From positions 1-12,184 of the forward strand of contig DBFBGQ010000168.1 of NCBI GenBank assembly GCA_048201975.1: 12,184 nucleotides of DNA. Reading direction: 5' to 3'. Origin of the DNA: Egerieenecus sp048201975. Lineage in GTDB: Bacteria > Bacillota > Clostridia > Christensenellales > Aristaeellaceae. A program made the position numbers and the translations under genes. Positions 1-6,219 of this stretch are shown here, piece by piece. Positions within the stretch are counted from its first letter, which is position 1, and each line of letters starts with the position of its first letter. The notes beneath the pieces were generated by a model, which was not told where the DNA came from, ran no database searches, and worked only from the letters and a program-made list of their open reading frames with translations.

Positions 1-181
1 ACATCGTGGAGGTTAGAGGTTCGAGCCTTTCGAATCCCACCCCACGGAAACAGGCCCAACCTCCTGACGCCTTTTTGCCGTGTTTTGAGGTAGCTCTGCT
101 CCGCCATATGCGTGTCCGCATGCCTCACAACGCTGGCTATCCCCGCGGAGATCTTTCGAAGGACCATGAAGCTCGGTAGAG
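1..181. other. Left-edge region without a recognisable gene
   Basis: No open frame here resembles a known protein. Positions 18-45 contain TTCGAGCC and TTCGAATCC strings reminiscent of tRNA T-arms, but the flanking bases do not form a T-stem in either register, so no tRNA is called. A small stem (ATGCG at 108-112 pairing with CGCAT at 117-121) lies downstream of the minus-strand DUF2812 gene but has no T-run, so it is not a convincing terminator. Confidence 0.4.
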
Positions 182-721
182 TCAGCAATGATTCCGCTGC
201 CTCAGTTTATTGTACTTGTAAACCAGGTGCGTTAGCAAAAAGAGATAGAAGCCTGTCATCGCGCCCAGAAAAGTTCCCAGGATATATTCGCCATGATACA
301 GGCACCAGACAAACTCCGGAATCAGTACAAGGGAAAATAGCACAAACAGCGGCACAAGCCTGTTTTTGAATATGCGGTGGAGCATTTCCTGCCGGGAGGT
401 TTCATCACAAAAAATTTCCTCCGCCTCGATGGCTTCGGCTGCCGGTTTTCTGAAATAGCTGTATCCCAGATAGTCCTGCATGTATTCCCAGCCACAGTCG
501 TTAAACATCTGGATATATTCTGCTTTGTGCGCAATGCCATCCGGGTTATAATCAAGTTGATAAATGACGTCTTCTGGCTCGCATTTTTCAAAATAGTAAC
601 AGCAAAAGCCCGATACCTTGACGAATTTCCAACCGGATTGATGCATGTGCCGAAGATAGGCTTGCTCCTCCTCATATTCAAAAATGGTAAAAAACCTGAA
701 TACCTTTTTGATTTCCCTCAT
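182..721 (-). CDS. DUF2812 domain membrane protein
   Basis: A 179-residue protein of the DUF2812 family, usually found beside PadR regulators in Firmicutes; its biochemical role is unknown. The soluble N-terminal part (about residues 5-95) has the family's aromatic-rich pattern, including F-R-F-F near residue 8, GWKFVKV near 30 and CGWEY near 76. Two hydrophobic segments follow at about 121-143 and 147-169, with a short basic tail ending in NHC. The ATG at 721 is chosen over an in-frame ATG 16 codons upstream because AGGAGG sits 7 bases before it. That ATG overlaps the PadR stop codon as ATGA, so the two genes are translationally coupled and share one promoter. By analogy with PadR pairs, the membrane protein is probably the regulator's main target; what it senses or transports is not visible. 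Confidence 0.85.
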   Translation of the reverse strand: MREIKKVFRFFTIFEYEEEQAYLRHMHQSGWKFVKVSGFCCYYFEKCEPEDVIYQLDYNPDGIAHKAEYIQMFNDCGWEYMQDYLGYSYFRKPAAEAIEAEEIFCDETSRQEMLHRIFKNRLVPLFVLFSLVLIPEFVWCLYHGEYILGTFLGAMTGFYLFLLTHLVYKYNKLRQRNHC

Positions 722-1035
722 GCTTGTTCCTCCTGTATGATTTGATACAGCCGCGCTATCCGCTTGCATTCCATTTGCAATATCTCCCGTCCCAGCTGCG
801 TGACTTCATAGATTTTGCGCTTTTCTTCTTCCCGAAGAAAATGAATCAGGCCGTCCTTTTCCATTTTCGAGAGGCTGCCATACATGGTGCCAGGCGCAAG
901 CCTTATGGCGCCGTCCGTCAATTTTTCAACGCGCTGAATGATCCCATAACCGTGATTAGGCTTTTGCAAGCAGAACAAAATGTAGAAGGCTGTTTCGGTC
1001 ATGGGGACATACACTTTCTGAATGTGCGGATTCAA
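718..1035 (-). CDS. PadR family transcriptional regulator
   Basis: A 105-residue winged-helix repressor of the PadR family, close to the usual length of small PadR proteins. Seen in order: an N-terminal helix with MTETAFYILFCL, then the HGYGIIQRVE helix, the recognition helix GTMYGSLSKMEKDGLI, the wing with KRKIYEVTQLGREIL, and a short C-terminal dimerisation helix. A TTG start at 1035 is chosen. It lies 6 bases after AGGAGGG, whereas the in-frame ATG at 1053 contains that ribosome binding site within its own codons and has none upstream. The stop overlaps the start of the DUF2812 gene. Upstream is a consensus promoter whose spacer and start region hold two copies of a 13-bp palindrome, so autorepression is likely. 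The ligand is unknown. Confidence 0.9.
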   Translation of the reverse strand: MNPHIQKVYVPMTETAFYILFCLQKPNHGYGIIQRVEKLTDGAIRLAPGTMYGSLSKMEKDGLIHFLREEEKRKIYEVTQLGREILQMECKRIARLYQIIQEEQA

Positions 1036-1066
1036 TGATACCCTCCTCTCCATTTTGCTGCGATAT

Positions 1067-1100
1067 ATCGTAGTGCGATGTAATTATATCGTACTACGAT
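1067..1100. promoter_or_regulatory. Two tandem PadR-like operator palindromes
   Basis: Positions 1088-1100 read ATCGTACTACGAT, a perfect 13-bp palindrome around a central C. Positions 1067-1079 read ATCGTAGTGCGAT, the same element on the other strand with one mismatch. Their centres are 21 bp apart, two helical turns, so two dimers could bind the same face of the DNA. The upper site fills the promoter spacer and the lower covers the expected transcription start, the classic position for a repressor. That PadR binds here is inferred from position and symmetry. Confidence 0.75.
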
Positions 1101-1111
1101 CTATATGTCAA
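1083..1111 (-). promoter_or_regulatory. Sigma-A promoter of the PadR-DUF2812 operon
   Basis: Read on the minus strand, TTGACA (1111-1106) is followed by exactly 17 bases and then TATAAT (1088-1083). Both hexamers match the sigma-A/sigma-70 consensus perfectly. Transcription should start near 1076, about 40 bases before the TTG start codon of the PadR gene. Confidence 0.88.
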
Positions 1112-1414
1112 GCGGTGGGAAAGGTTTTTCTGTCTATCGCAAACTGTCGGGGCATATCAGAGGATCGTCCGAAACAGGAACTGCCCAGTTTTTCCCCACG
1201 GTAAGGATTAGCGGAAAGCAAAGCGATGCGAATGCTTCAGGAAGGCTTAGCATTTTCCATGCTCCGTATGCGTCTGAAAGCAGCTTCGGGCGCGGAAATA
1301 ACCAAAATGAAAAAGGATCCTGAAGGTTTTCATAGACGAATGTCGTATTTTCAGCATCAACAGAAGGATCAACCTTGCACACACCATGAAGCACGTTGCA
1401 TGGGAGGTACCAGA
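1112..1414. other. Intergenic stretch upstream of the DUF3795 gene
   Basis: About 300 bases between the divergent PadR promoter and the DUF3795 gene. Frames open here encode nothing family-like, and I see no convincing sigma-A promoter pair for the plus-strand gene. The plus-strand frame of DUF3795 is open upstream to 1226, but that stretch has no ribosome binding site and no coding character, so it is treated as non-coding. Confidence 0.4.
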
Positions 1415-1798
1415 ATGAAACGGGAATTGGGAATTGCTAGATGCGGGCTTGCTTGTTGCTTGTGCTCTGAGAATGTGACCTGTCACGGCTGCAATTCTGG
1501 GGAATGCCCCGATCAGGAGAAATGCGAAAACAGGCGGTGCTCTCTTTTCAAAAATTACAGCCATTGCTACGCATGCCCTGAAACATGCAGAAAAGGCTTA
1601 TTACAGAAGATCAAGCCCTATGCGTTTACCGAATTCGCCAGAAGATATGGCGAAGACTGCCTATTGAATTGTCTTGAGAAAAATGAACAGCGGGGAATTG
1701 TCTATCATCGCAATGGCATCAACGGAGATTACGACGAATTTGACGATGTAGAAAAGCTGATCCATTTCATAAAAACAGGATCCCGATCCATGCTATAG
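1415..1798 (+). CDS. DUF3795 domain cysteine-rich protein
   Basis: A 127-residue protein of the DUF3795 type, a small family of unknown function thought to bind metal through conserved cysteines. It starts MKRELGIARCGLAC, matching the family's CGL-x-C opening, and carries 14 cysteines, most in pairs or short clusters: residues 10, 14, 15, 17, 23, 26, 31, 37, 42, 51, 54, 58, 82 and 86. There is no signal peptide and no membrane segment, so it is probably cytoplasmic. The acidic C-terminal part (about 105-118, YDEFDDVEKL) ends in a basic tail. The ATG at 1415 is chosen because GGGAGG lies 7 bases upstream. No partner gene is adjacent on the same strand. Metal (zinc or iron-sulfur) binding is inferred from the cysteine pattern only. 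Confidence 0.85.
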   Translation: MKRELGIARCGLACCLCSENVTCHGCNSGECPDQEKCENRRCSLFKNYSHCYACPETCRKGLLQKIKPYAFTEFARRYGEDCLLNCLEKNEQRGIVYHRNGINGDYDEFDDVEKLIHFIKTGSRSML

Positions 1799-2068
1799 AT
1801 CGCTATCCCGATGCTTTTCCAAATATATGATTTTGCGCAGCGTAGTTGCTTGAGGAAAGCCGCGATGGGATGGTATAGGATGGAGCGTGTTGCTTCCGCC
1901 ACCAATCGGTTTACGCGCAGATGCAAGTCATGATTCTCCGATAGAACGCAGATACAGCAGGAAACACACGCCATCCAGCATATCGAAACATTTTCGCAAA
2001 TGTATACGCGATTTGCGGAGGCTGCCTTTGCGCGTCAAGAGGAATGAAACGGCCAGCAAGATCAGGCG
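1799..2068. other. Non-coding stretch at the composition boundary
   Basis: No convincing gene is seen. The stretch lies between the 3' ends of the DUF3795 gene (plus) and the SH3-domain gene (minus). A 7-bp perfect stem, CGCAAAT at 1995-2001 with ATTTGCG at 2011-2017, and an overlapping alternative, ACATTT at 1988-1993 with AAATGT at 1998-2003, could end transcription from one side, but neither has a run of T after it. Base composition changes from AT-richer on the left to GC-rich on the right around here. Confidence 0.4.
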
Positions 2069-4078
2069 TCAATCCCGGACCACATCGCCGCAGCGCACGA
2101 ATCCCCGCATGACCTGCCCGTCCAGGATGACCTCGGCATAGTATAGACCGCCGTCCCCGTATTCCGGCACATCGCAAAGAAGGGTCAGCTTTGTGCCCGA
2201 AGGCACGGTGCAGACCGTTCCGCTTTGATGGACGGGGTCGTCGAAGAGCTGGAGCGTGCTGGCGCTGGACGCGGCGCCCAGGGGCGGTTCGCTCATTGCC
2301 ATGGCCGCGGAGGCAATCCGCATCAGACGCTCATCCTGCGTGGCGTCCAGCCAGCCGGTGCGGTAGCAGCCCTGGCTTGTCTCATAGAACACCATGAGCC
2401 ACTGGTCCTGACGGCAAAGCACCGTTACCCAGTCGCGGAAGGAGACGCTGGCTTTGCCGTTTGCTGCTTGGGGACTGCTTGCCTGGGGCGCCGTATGCAC
2501 CGCCGCGCGCAGATCCCAGCCCGGAGCCACATACAGCGGCTCCGCGCCGGCAAAATAACCGATGGTGTGCTGGGATTGTGTGCGGGCCCTGAATGCTTCC
2601 TGTTCCTGCTGGAGCTGCGCGGGATCAAAACGGCTTGCCTGGCGGGGAAAGGCTGTAAAATCCAGCCAGCTGGTCTGGGTCTGGGAAAAGTCGCCGGCGT
2701 TGAACAGCAGCCTGTCCTCCAGAAGATAGGCGTGCAGCTCATGGAGATCGTCGTTGTAGCGCACCACGTTCCATAGGCCCTGCCCGTCCTGCTCCAGCCA
2801 CAGGCATACGGTTTCATGATCCGCGCCCTCCATTCCCGCATAGAGCGTTAGCAGATTTCCCCAATGCTTCGAAAAACGCTCATATTGGGTGACCTCGCCG
2901 GGGACTTCCGGAATGTAGTTCAGGGTGACCCAACCGTAATCGACGTTTGGCAGGAGGGTGGCGTTTTCCCACAGCGTTGTCCACGCGCCTCCGGTTTGGG
3001 ATTCCGCGCGCAGGTAAATATGTCCTTGCCGCCGCGCCAGCGTAAACCGTTGCTCCTGTCCTGCGGCTTGCTGCGCCAGCAGTTGTTCGCCTGCCGGCGC
3101 TGCGGCTTCCCCCTGGCTGCCTGGGGCCACGGGAAGGCTGACGATGGCCTGCTCAACACAGGAAACGTCCAGGCTGCATTGCCCCTCCCGGGTGACGGTG
3201 GGCTGACAATAGGTCCACTGCTGCTCGTCGTAGGGGAAGGTATAGCGGATGCTGCCGCCACCATCCTGCAGGGTAAGCGTCAGTTCATATAGCTCCGCGC
3301 GAATGGTAATTGTTTCCATCAACTTTCCGTCGGCTTTGCGGGTGCGGGTAAGCGTCTCTGTGCCGGTGGCGCCGCTTACATGCAGCTCGCCCTGCGCGCC
3401 GCGATAGACGTATCCCTGTACGCCCTCCGGGTCAGGGGACCAGGTGCGGCTGTAGACATACCGCCCGTCCGCTTCCAGGCGCTCCAGTGTGGTGCAGTTC
3501 AAGGGATAGCGGGGGTAAAACATGGAAAAGCAAAGGGAGCTGGCCGTTTGGAGCATGCCGCTGGGGTCGCCGCTGACCTCCGCATAGGATCGAATCGGTT
3601 CCGTGCGGCCGATGCTGTCCAGGTAGGCCTGCAGCTGCGCATTGATCTGTTCCATGGCGGCGTTTCCTTCCAGGGCGAAGAAGCGCTCCTCTGCCCAGGA
3701 AGGCATGATGGAGGGAATTTCGCTGTAATCCTCGATTTCCTTGACCTCGCGCAGAGCCCAGTCGCCGCTCTCCGACCGCTCCAGCACTACGGTGCAGGGG
3801 CCTCCCCAGCCGCTTTGCAGCGTGAAGCCTCCGCCCATGAAGCCATATCCGCCAACGCTGGCGGAAAGGTACACCTCCACAGACCCGTCCGCCATCTCCT
3901 GGGAGCCGAGCACGGTGTGTCCCTCGGCAAAGCATTCGCAGTCAGGATAGTATGCCGCGGGCATGGTGGCCAGCAACGCCTGGTGAATCAGCGTTTCGGG
4001 CAGTTCGCTCTCGCCAGATGCGATGCCGCACAGCGCGAGCATACCCGCCAGCGCCAGGGCGGCCCATTTGATTCTCAT
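2069..4078 (-). CDS. Secreted protein with two C-terminal SH3-like domains
   Basis: A 669-residue protein of unknown function, predicted to be exported. The N-terminus has a basic start (MRIKW), a hydrophobic core at residues 6-20 and a likely signal peptidase I site near S21-G22; C17 is not in a good lipobox. Residues about 28-125 form a conserved-looking domain with YYPDCECFAEGHTVLG and GGYGFMGGGFTL, a pattern I associate with secreted or membrane-linked clostridial proteins but cannot name. A long middle region (about 150-500) is rich in beta-type sequence, with an Ala/Gln-rich linker near 325-345. Two SH3-like segments follow, about 513-582 (LYVAPGWDLRAAV ... WVTVL ... TGWLD) and 607-669 (STLQLFDDP ... 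GFVRCGDVV). Such domains often bind the cell wall. GAGGG precedes the ATG by 8 bases. The gene is divergent from the macro-domain gene and stands alone. Confidence 0.7.
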   Translation of the reverse strand: MRIKWAALALAGMLALCGIASGESELPETLIHQALLATMPAAYYPDCECFAEGHTVLGSQEMADGSVEVYLSASVGGYGFMGGGFTLQSGWGGPCTVVLERSESGDWALREVKEIEDYSEIPSIMPSWAEERFFALEGNAAMEQINAQLQAYLDSIGRTEPIRSYAEVSGDPSGMLQTASSLCFSMFYPRYPLNCTTLERLEADGRYVYSRTWSPDPEGVQGYVYRGAQGELHVSGATGTETLTRTRKADGKLMETITIRAELYELTLTLQDGGGSIRYTFPYDEQQWTYCQPTVTREGQCSLDVSCVEQAIVSLPVAPGSQGEAAAPAGEQLLAQQAAGQEQRFTLARRQGHIYLRAESQTGGAWTTLWENATLLPNVDYGWVTLNYIPEVPGEVTQYERFSKHWGNLLTLYAGMEGADHETVCLWLEQDGQGLWNVVRYNDDLHELHAYLLEDRLLFNAGDFSQTQTSWLDFTAFPRQASRFDPAQLQQEQEAFRARTQSQHTIGYFAGAEPLYVAPGWDLRAAVHTAPQASSPQAANGKASVSFRDWVTVLCRQDQWLMVFYETSQGCYRTGWLDATQDERLMRIASAAMAMSEPPLGAASSASTLQLFDDPVHQSGTVCTVPSGTKLTLLCDVPEYGDGGLYYAEVILDGQVMRGFVRCGDVVRD

Positions 4079-4161
4079 GGCATGTTCCCTCTTTCCAGTG
4101 GTTTCCTCTACTTACAAAACGATGCTGTTGCGGGATTTCTTGCGCCGCTTGGCGGTTGCCC

Positions 4162-4191
4162 AAAGAAAACGTCCCGTGCGCCCGGGGGACG
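4162..4191 (-). terminator. Terminator-like hairpin upstream of the SH3-domain gene
   Basis: On the minus strand CGTCCC (4191-4186) and GGGACG (4175-4170) form a 6-bp stem with a 10-base loop, followed directly by TTTTCTTT (4169-4162). It lies about 85 bases upstream of the SH3-domain gene start, so it could stop stray antisense transcription or act as an attenuator in that gene's leader. The stem is short and the call is weak. Confidence 0.3.
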
Positions 4192-4216
4192 CTCTGCCGC
4201 AAACCGGACCGCCGTA

Positions 4217-4245
4217 TGGACGGGGCGCGCGCCTTGCTGTATAAT
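4217..4245 (+). promoter_or_regulatory. Likely promoter of the macro-domain gene
   Basis: TGGACG (4217-4222) and TATAAT (4240-4245) are separated by 17 bases; the -10 is a perfect match and the -35 matches 4 of 6. Transcription would start near 4252, about 38 bases before the ATG at 4290. Confidence 0.6.
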
Positions 4246-4289
4246 GAATGGGACGCGGCGCGGTTGGCGCCTGGAAAGGATGGAAAGCC

Positions 4290-5309
4290 ATGCCCCTGGA
4301 AATCGTGCGGAACGATATTACCCGAATGCAAGTGGACGCCATCGTCAATGCTGCGAATTGCTCGCTGCTGGGCGGCGGGGGCGTGGACGGGGCCATTCAT
4401 CGCGCCGCTGGCCCGGAGCTGACCGAGGCCTGCCGGGCGCTGCATGGCTGCCAGACCGGCCAGGCCAAGCTGACCAAGGGCTACAACCTTCCCTGCAAAT
4501 ATGTGATCCACACGGTGGGGCCTGTGTGGCAGGGCGGCCAGCGGGGAGAACGGGCGTTGCTTGCCGCATGCTACGAGCATTCGCTGGCGTTGGCGCTGGC
4601 GCAGGGCTGCGAGACGGTGGCCTTTCCGTTGATTTCCACGGGCGCATACGGATATCCACGGGCGGAAGCCTTTCAGGTGGCGGTGGAGGTCATTACCCGC
4701 TTTCTGCTGGAGCAGGAGATGACGGTCTATCTGGTGGTGTTTGACAAGGAGACACTGGATATCGGCGGAAAGCTGTTTCACGACATCGCGGCGTATATCG
4801 ACGATGTTTATGTGGCCCGGCATGCGGACCCGTGGGAGCTGGCGCAGCGGCGGAGCCTTGCGGGAGCGACGCTCAGGAATACCCTTTCCGCGCAGGCGAC
4901 CATGGCCTGCCCGCCGCCGTTGGCTGCGCCGGAGGTGGAGGACGGACTGCGGGATCGCCTGGATCGCCTGGAGGAAAGCTTTTCGCAGATGCTGCTGCGG
5001 CTGATTGACCGGGCGGGGATCAGCGACGCCGCGTGCTACAAGCGGGCGAACATCGACCGGCGGCTGTTCAACAAGATCAAAAACAACCGCGATTACCAGC
5101 CCAGCAAGCAAACAGTTCTGGCGTTTGCCATTGCGCTGCGGCTTTCCCTTGCGGAGACCAACGAGCTGCTGGAAAAGGCGGGTTATGCGCTTTCCCACAG
5201 CAGCAAGGTGGATATCGTGGTGGAATACTGCATTACTCGAGAAATTTATCAAGTTATTGCAATCAATCAGGTGCTCTTTCAGCTGGATCTTCCGCCCCTG
5301 GGCTATTGA
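4290..5309 (+). CDS. Macro-domain ADP-ribose hydrolase with C-terminal helical domain
   Basis: A 339-residue protein. Residues about 1-175 are a MacroD/YmdB-type macro domain, whose relatives remove ADP-ribose from proteins or deacetylate O-acetyl-ADP-ribose. The key motifs are intact: NAAN at 20-23, the glycine loop GGGGVDGAIHRAAG at 28-41 with D33 as the expected catalytic residue, and STGAYGYP at 116-123. After a variable linker (180-220), residues about 225-325 form a helical domain (KRANIDRRLFNKIK, LAFAIALRLSLAETNELLEKAGYALS) resembling a non-canonical helix-turn-helix. This fusion occurs in other Firmicutes macro proteins, and the second domain's ligand is not known to me. The start is chosen for AAGGA 9 bases upstream; an ATG 14 codons earlier would lie just after the -10 box. 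A VWA gene follows 203 bases downstream on the same strand, separated by a hairpin. Confidence 0.87.
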   Translation: MPLEIVRNDITRMQVDAIVNAANCSLLGGGGVDGAIHRAAGPELTEACRALHGCQTGQAKLTKGYNLPCKYVIHTVGPVWQGGQRGERALLAACYEHSLALALAQGCETVAFPLISTGAYGYPRAEAFQVAVEVITRFLLEQEMTVYLVVFDKETLDIGGKLFHDIAAYIDDVYVARHADPWELAQRRSLAGATLRNTLSAQATMACPPPLAAPEVEDGLRDRLDRLEESFSQMLLRLIDRAGISDAACYKRANIDRRLFNKIKNNRDYQPSKQTVLAFAIALRLSLAETNELLEKAGYALSHSSKVDIVVEYCITREIYQVIAINQVLFQLDLPPLGY

Positions 5310-5332
5310 TTTGTCCCCTGGCAGGCGACCAC

Positions 5333-5384
5333 AGCCCTCCTTGCGCGCGCTATACTGTGCGTGTGAAAGCAAGGAGGGCTTTTC
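5333..5384 (+). terminator. Hairpin terminator after the macro-domain gene
   Basis: AGCCCTCCTTGC (5333-5344) pairs perfectly with GCAAGGAGGGCT (5369-5380), followed by TTT. The 24-base loop can fold further (CGCGC with GTGCG, one wobble pair). It sits 23 bases after the stop of the macro gene, so intrinsic termination is the simplest reading. The right arm also contains AAGGAGG, a perfect ribosome-binding sequence 9 bases before a GTG codon at 5387, so a translational role cannot be excluded. Confidence 0.5.
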
Positions 5385-5512
5385 CTGTGAGGGAAGCGAA
5401 CCCGGGGAACAGGGCGAAACCGCCTTGCGAATGCACGCTTGGCATCGGGGCGCGCCGCCGCAGGGATGCGCGCAGGCTGGCGTAGGGACCCAAAGAAACG
5501 GAGGAAAGCGAA

Positions 5513-6157
5513 ATGAAAAAGCAGTTGACGGAATTGGTGTTTATTCTGGATTGCAGCGGCTCCATGAGCGGCCTGGAGGCCGATACCATTGGCGGATTCA
5601 ACGCGATGCTCCATCGGCAGCGGCAGGAGGCGGGGGAGGCGCTGGTTTCCACGGTGCTGTTCAGCAATGCCAGCCGGGTGCTCCACGACCGGGTGGACCT
5701 GCGCCGGATGAGCCCCATGAAGGAGGAGCAATATCGGGTGGGAGGCAGCACAGCGCTTCTGGATGCCATTGGCGACGCGATTCACCACATCGGCAACGTG
5801 CACAAGTATGCCCGGGAGGAGGACCGGCCGGAGCATACCCTGTTCGTCATTACCACCGACGGCATGGAGAATGCCAGCCGCCGGTATGGCAGCGAACAAG
5901 TGAAGCGGCTGATTCAGCGGCAGAAGGAGAAATATGGCTGGGATTTCCTGTTCCTGGGGGCGAACATCGACGCGGTGGAGACCGCTGGCCGTTTCGGCAT
6001 TGCGCCGGACCGCGCCGCCGACTATCACAGCGACGCCCTGGGCACGCAGCTGAACTTCCAGGCAATCAACGCAGCCATTTCCACGGTGCGCGGCAATCGA
6101 GCCCTAGACGGCAGCTGGAAGCAATGCGTTGACGAGGATTATCGCAGCCGGAAATGA
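5513..6157 (+). CDS. von Willebrand factor A domain protein
   Basis: A 214-residue protein that is almost entirely one VWA domain, a fold that uses a bound divalent metal to hold protein partners. The metal-ion-dependent adhesion site is complete: DCSGSMSG at 13-20 (D13, S15, S17), the threonine of GGSTALLDAIG at T80, and the aspartate of VITTDGMENASR at D116. There is no signal peptide or membrane segment, so it should act in the cytoplasm, probably as a scaffold or adaptor rather than an enzyme. GGAGG lies 8 bases before the ATG. It follows the macro-domain gene on the same strand; bacterial VWA proteins are often found in stress-response clusters, but the functional link here is inferred only from proximity, and a hairpin lies between them. 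No promoter of its own is clearly visible. Confidence 0.88.
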   Translation: MKKQLTELVFILDCSGSMSGLEADTIGGFNAMLHRQRQEAGEALVSTVLFSNASRVLHDRVDLRRMSPMKEEQYRVGGSTALLDAIGDAIHHIGNVHKYAREEDRPEHTLFVITTDGMENASRRYGSEQVKRLIQRQKEKYGWDFLFLGANIDAVETAGRFGIAPDRAADYHSDALGTQLNFQAINAAISTVRGNRALDGSWKQCVDEDYRSRK

Positions 6158-6164
6158 CCTGCGC

Positions 6165-6218
6165 TGTCAAAGCAGCGGGGCGGCAGACCTGCACAGAGGC
6201 CTGCCGCCCCGCTTGACA
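6165..6218. terminator. Convergent (two-way) terminator hairpin
   Basis: AGCGGGGCGGCAG (6174-6186) pairs perfectly with CTGCCGCCCCGCT (6201-6213) around a 14-base loop. TGTCAA (6165-6170) can pair with TTGACA (6213-6218) outside it, competing for one base. It lies between the facing 3' ends of the VWA gene (plus) and the collagen-like gene (minus), the expected place for a shared terminator. T-runs are weak on both sides. Confidence 0.65.
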
Positions 6219-6219
6219 T

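Noticed and set aside
1..60. tRNA 3' end suggested by TTCGAGCC and TTCGAATCC strings
   Set aside because: In neither register do the five bases before the loop pair with those after it, and no acceptor stem or CCA end is visible.
1988..2017. Intrinsic terminator downstream of the SH3-domain gene
   Set aside because: A 7-bp stem exists, but no T-run follows on either strand and an alternative hairpin competes, so it is only mentioned under the intergenic stretch.
3380..4744. Long plus-strand frame of 454 codons across the SH3 gene start and macro gene
   Set aside because: High G+C keeps wrong frames open. It overlaps two genes with clear motifs and ribosome binding sites and has no family-like sequence.
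3942..5372. Minus-strand 476-codon frame over the macro gene
   Set aside because: It is antisense to intact macro-domain motifs, and its sequence is low in hydrophobic core patterns with no domain.
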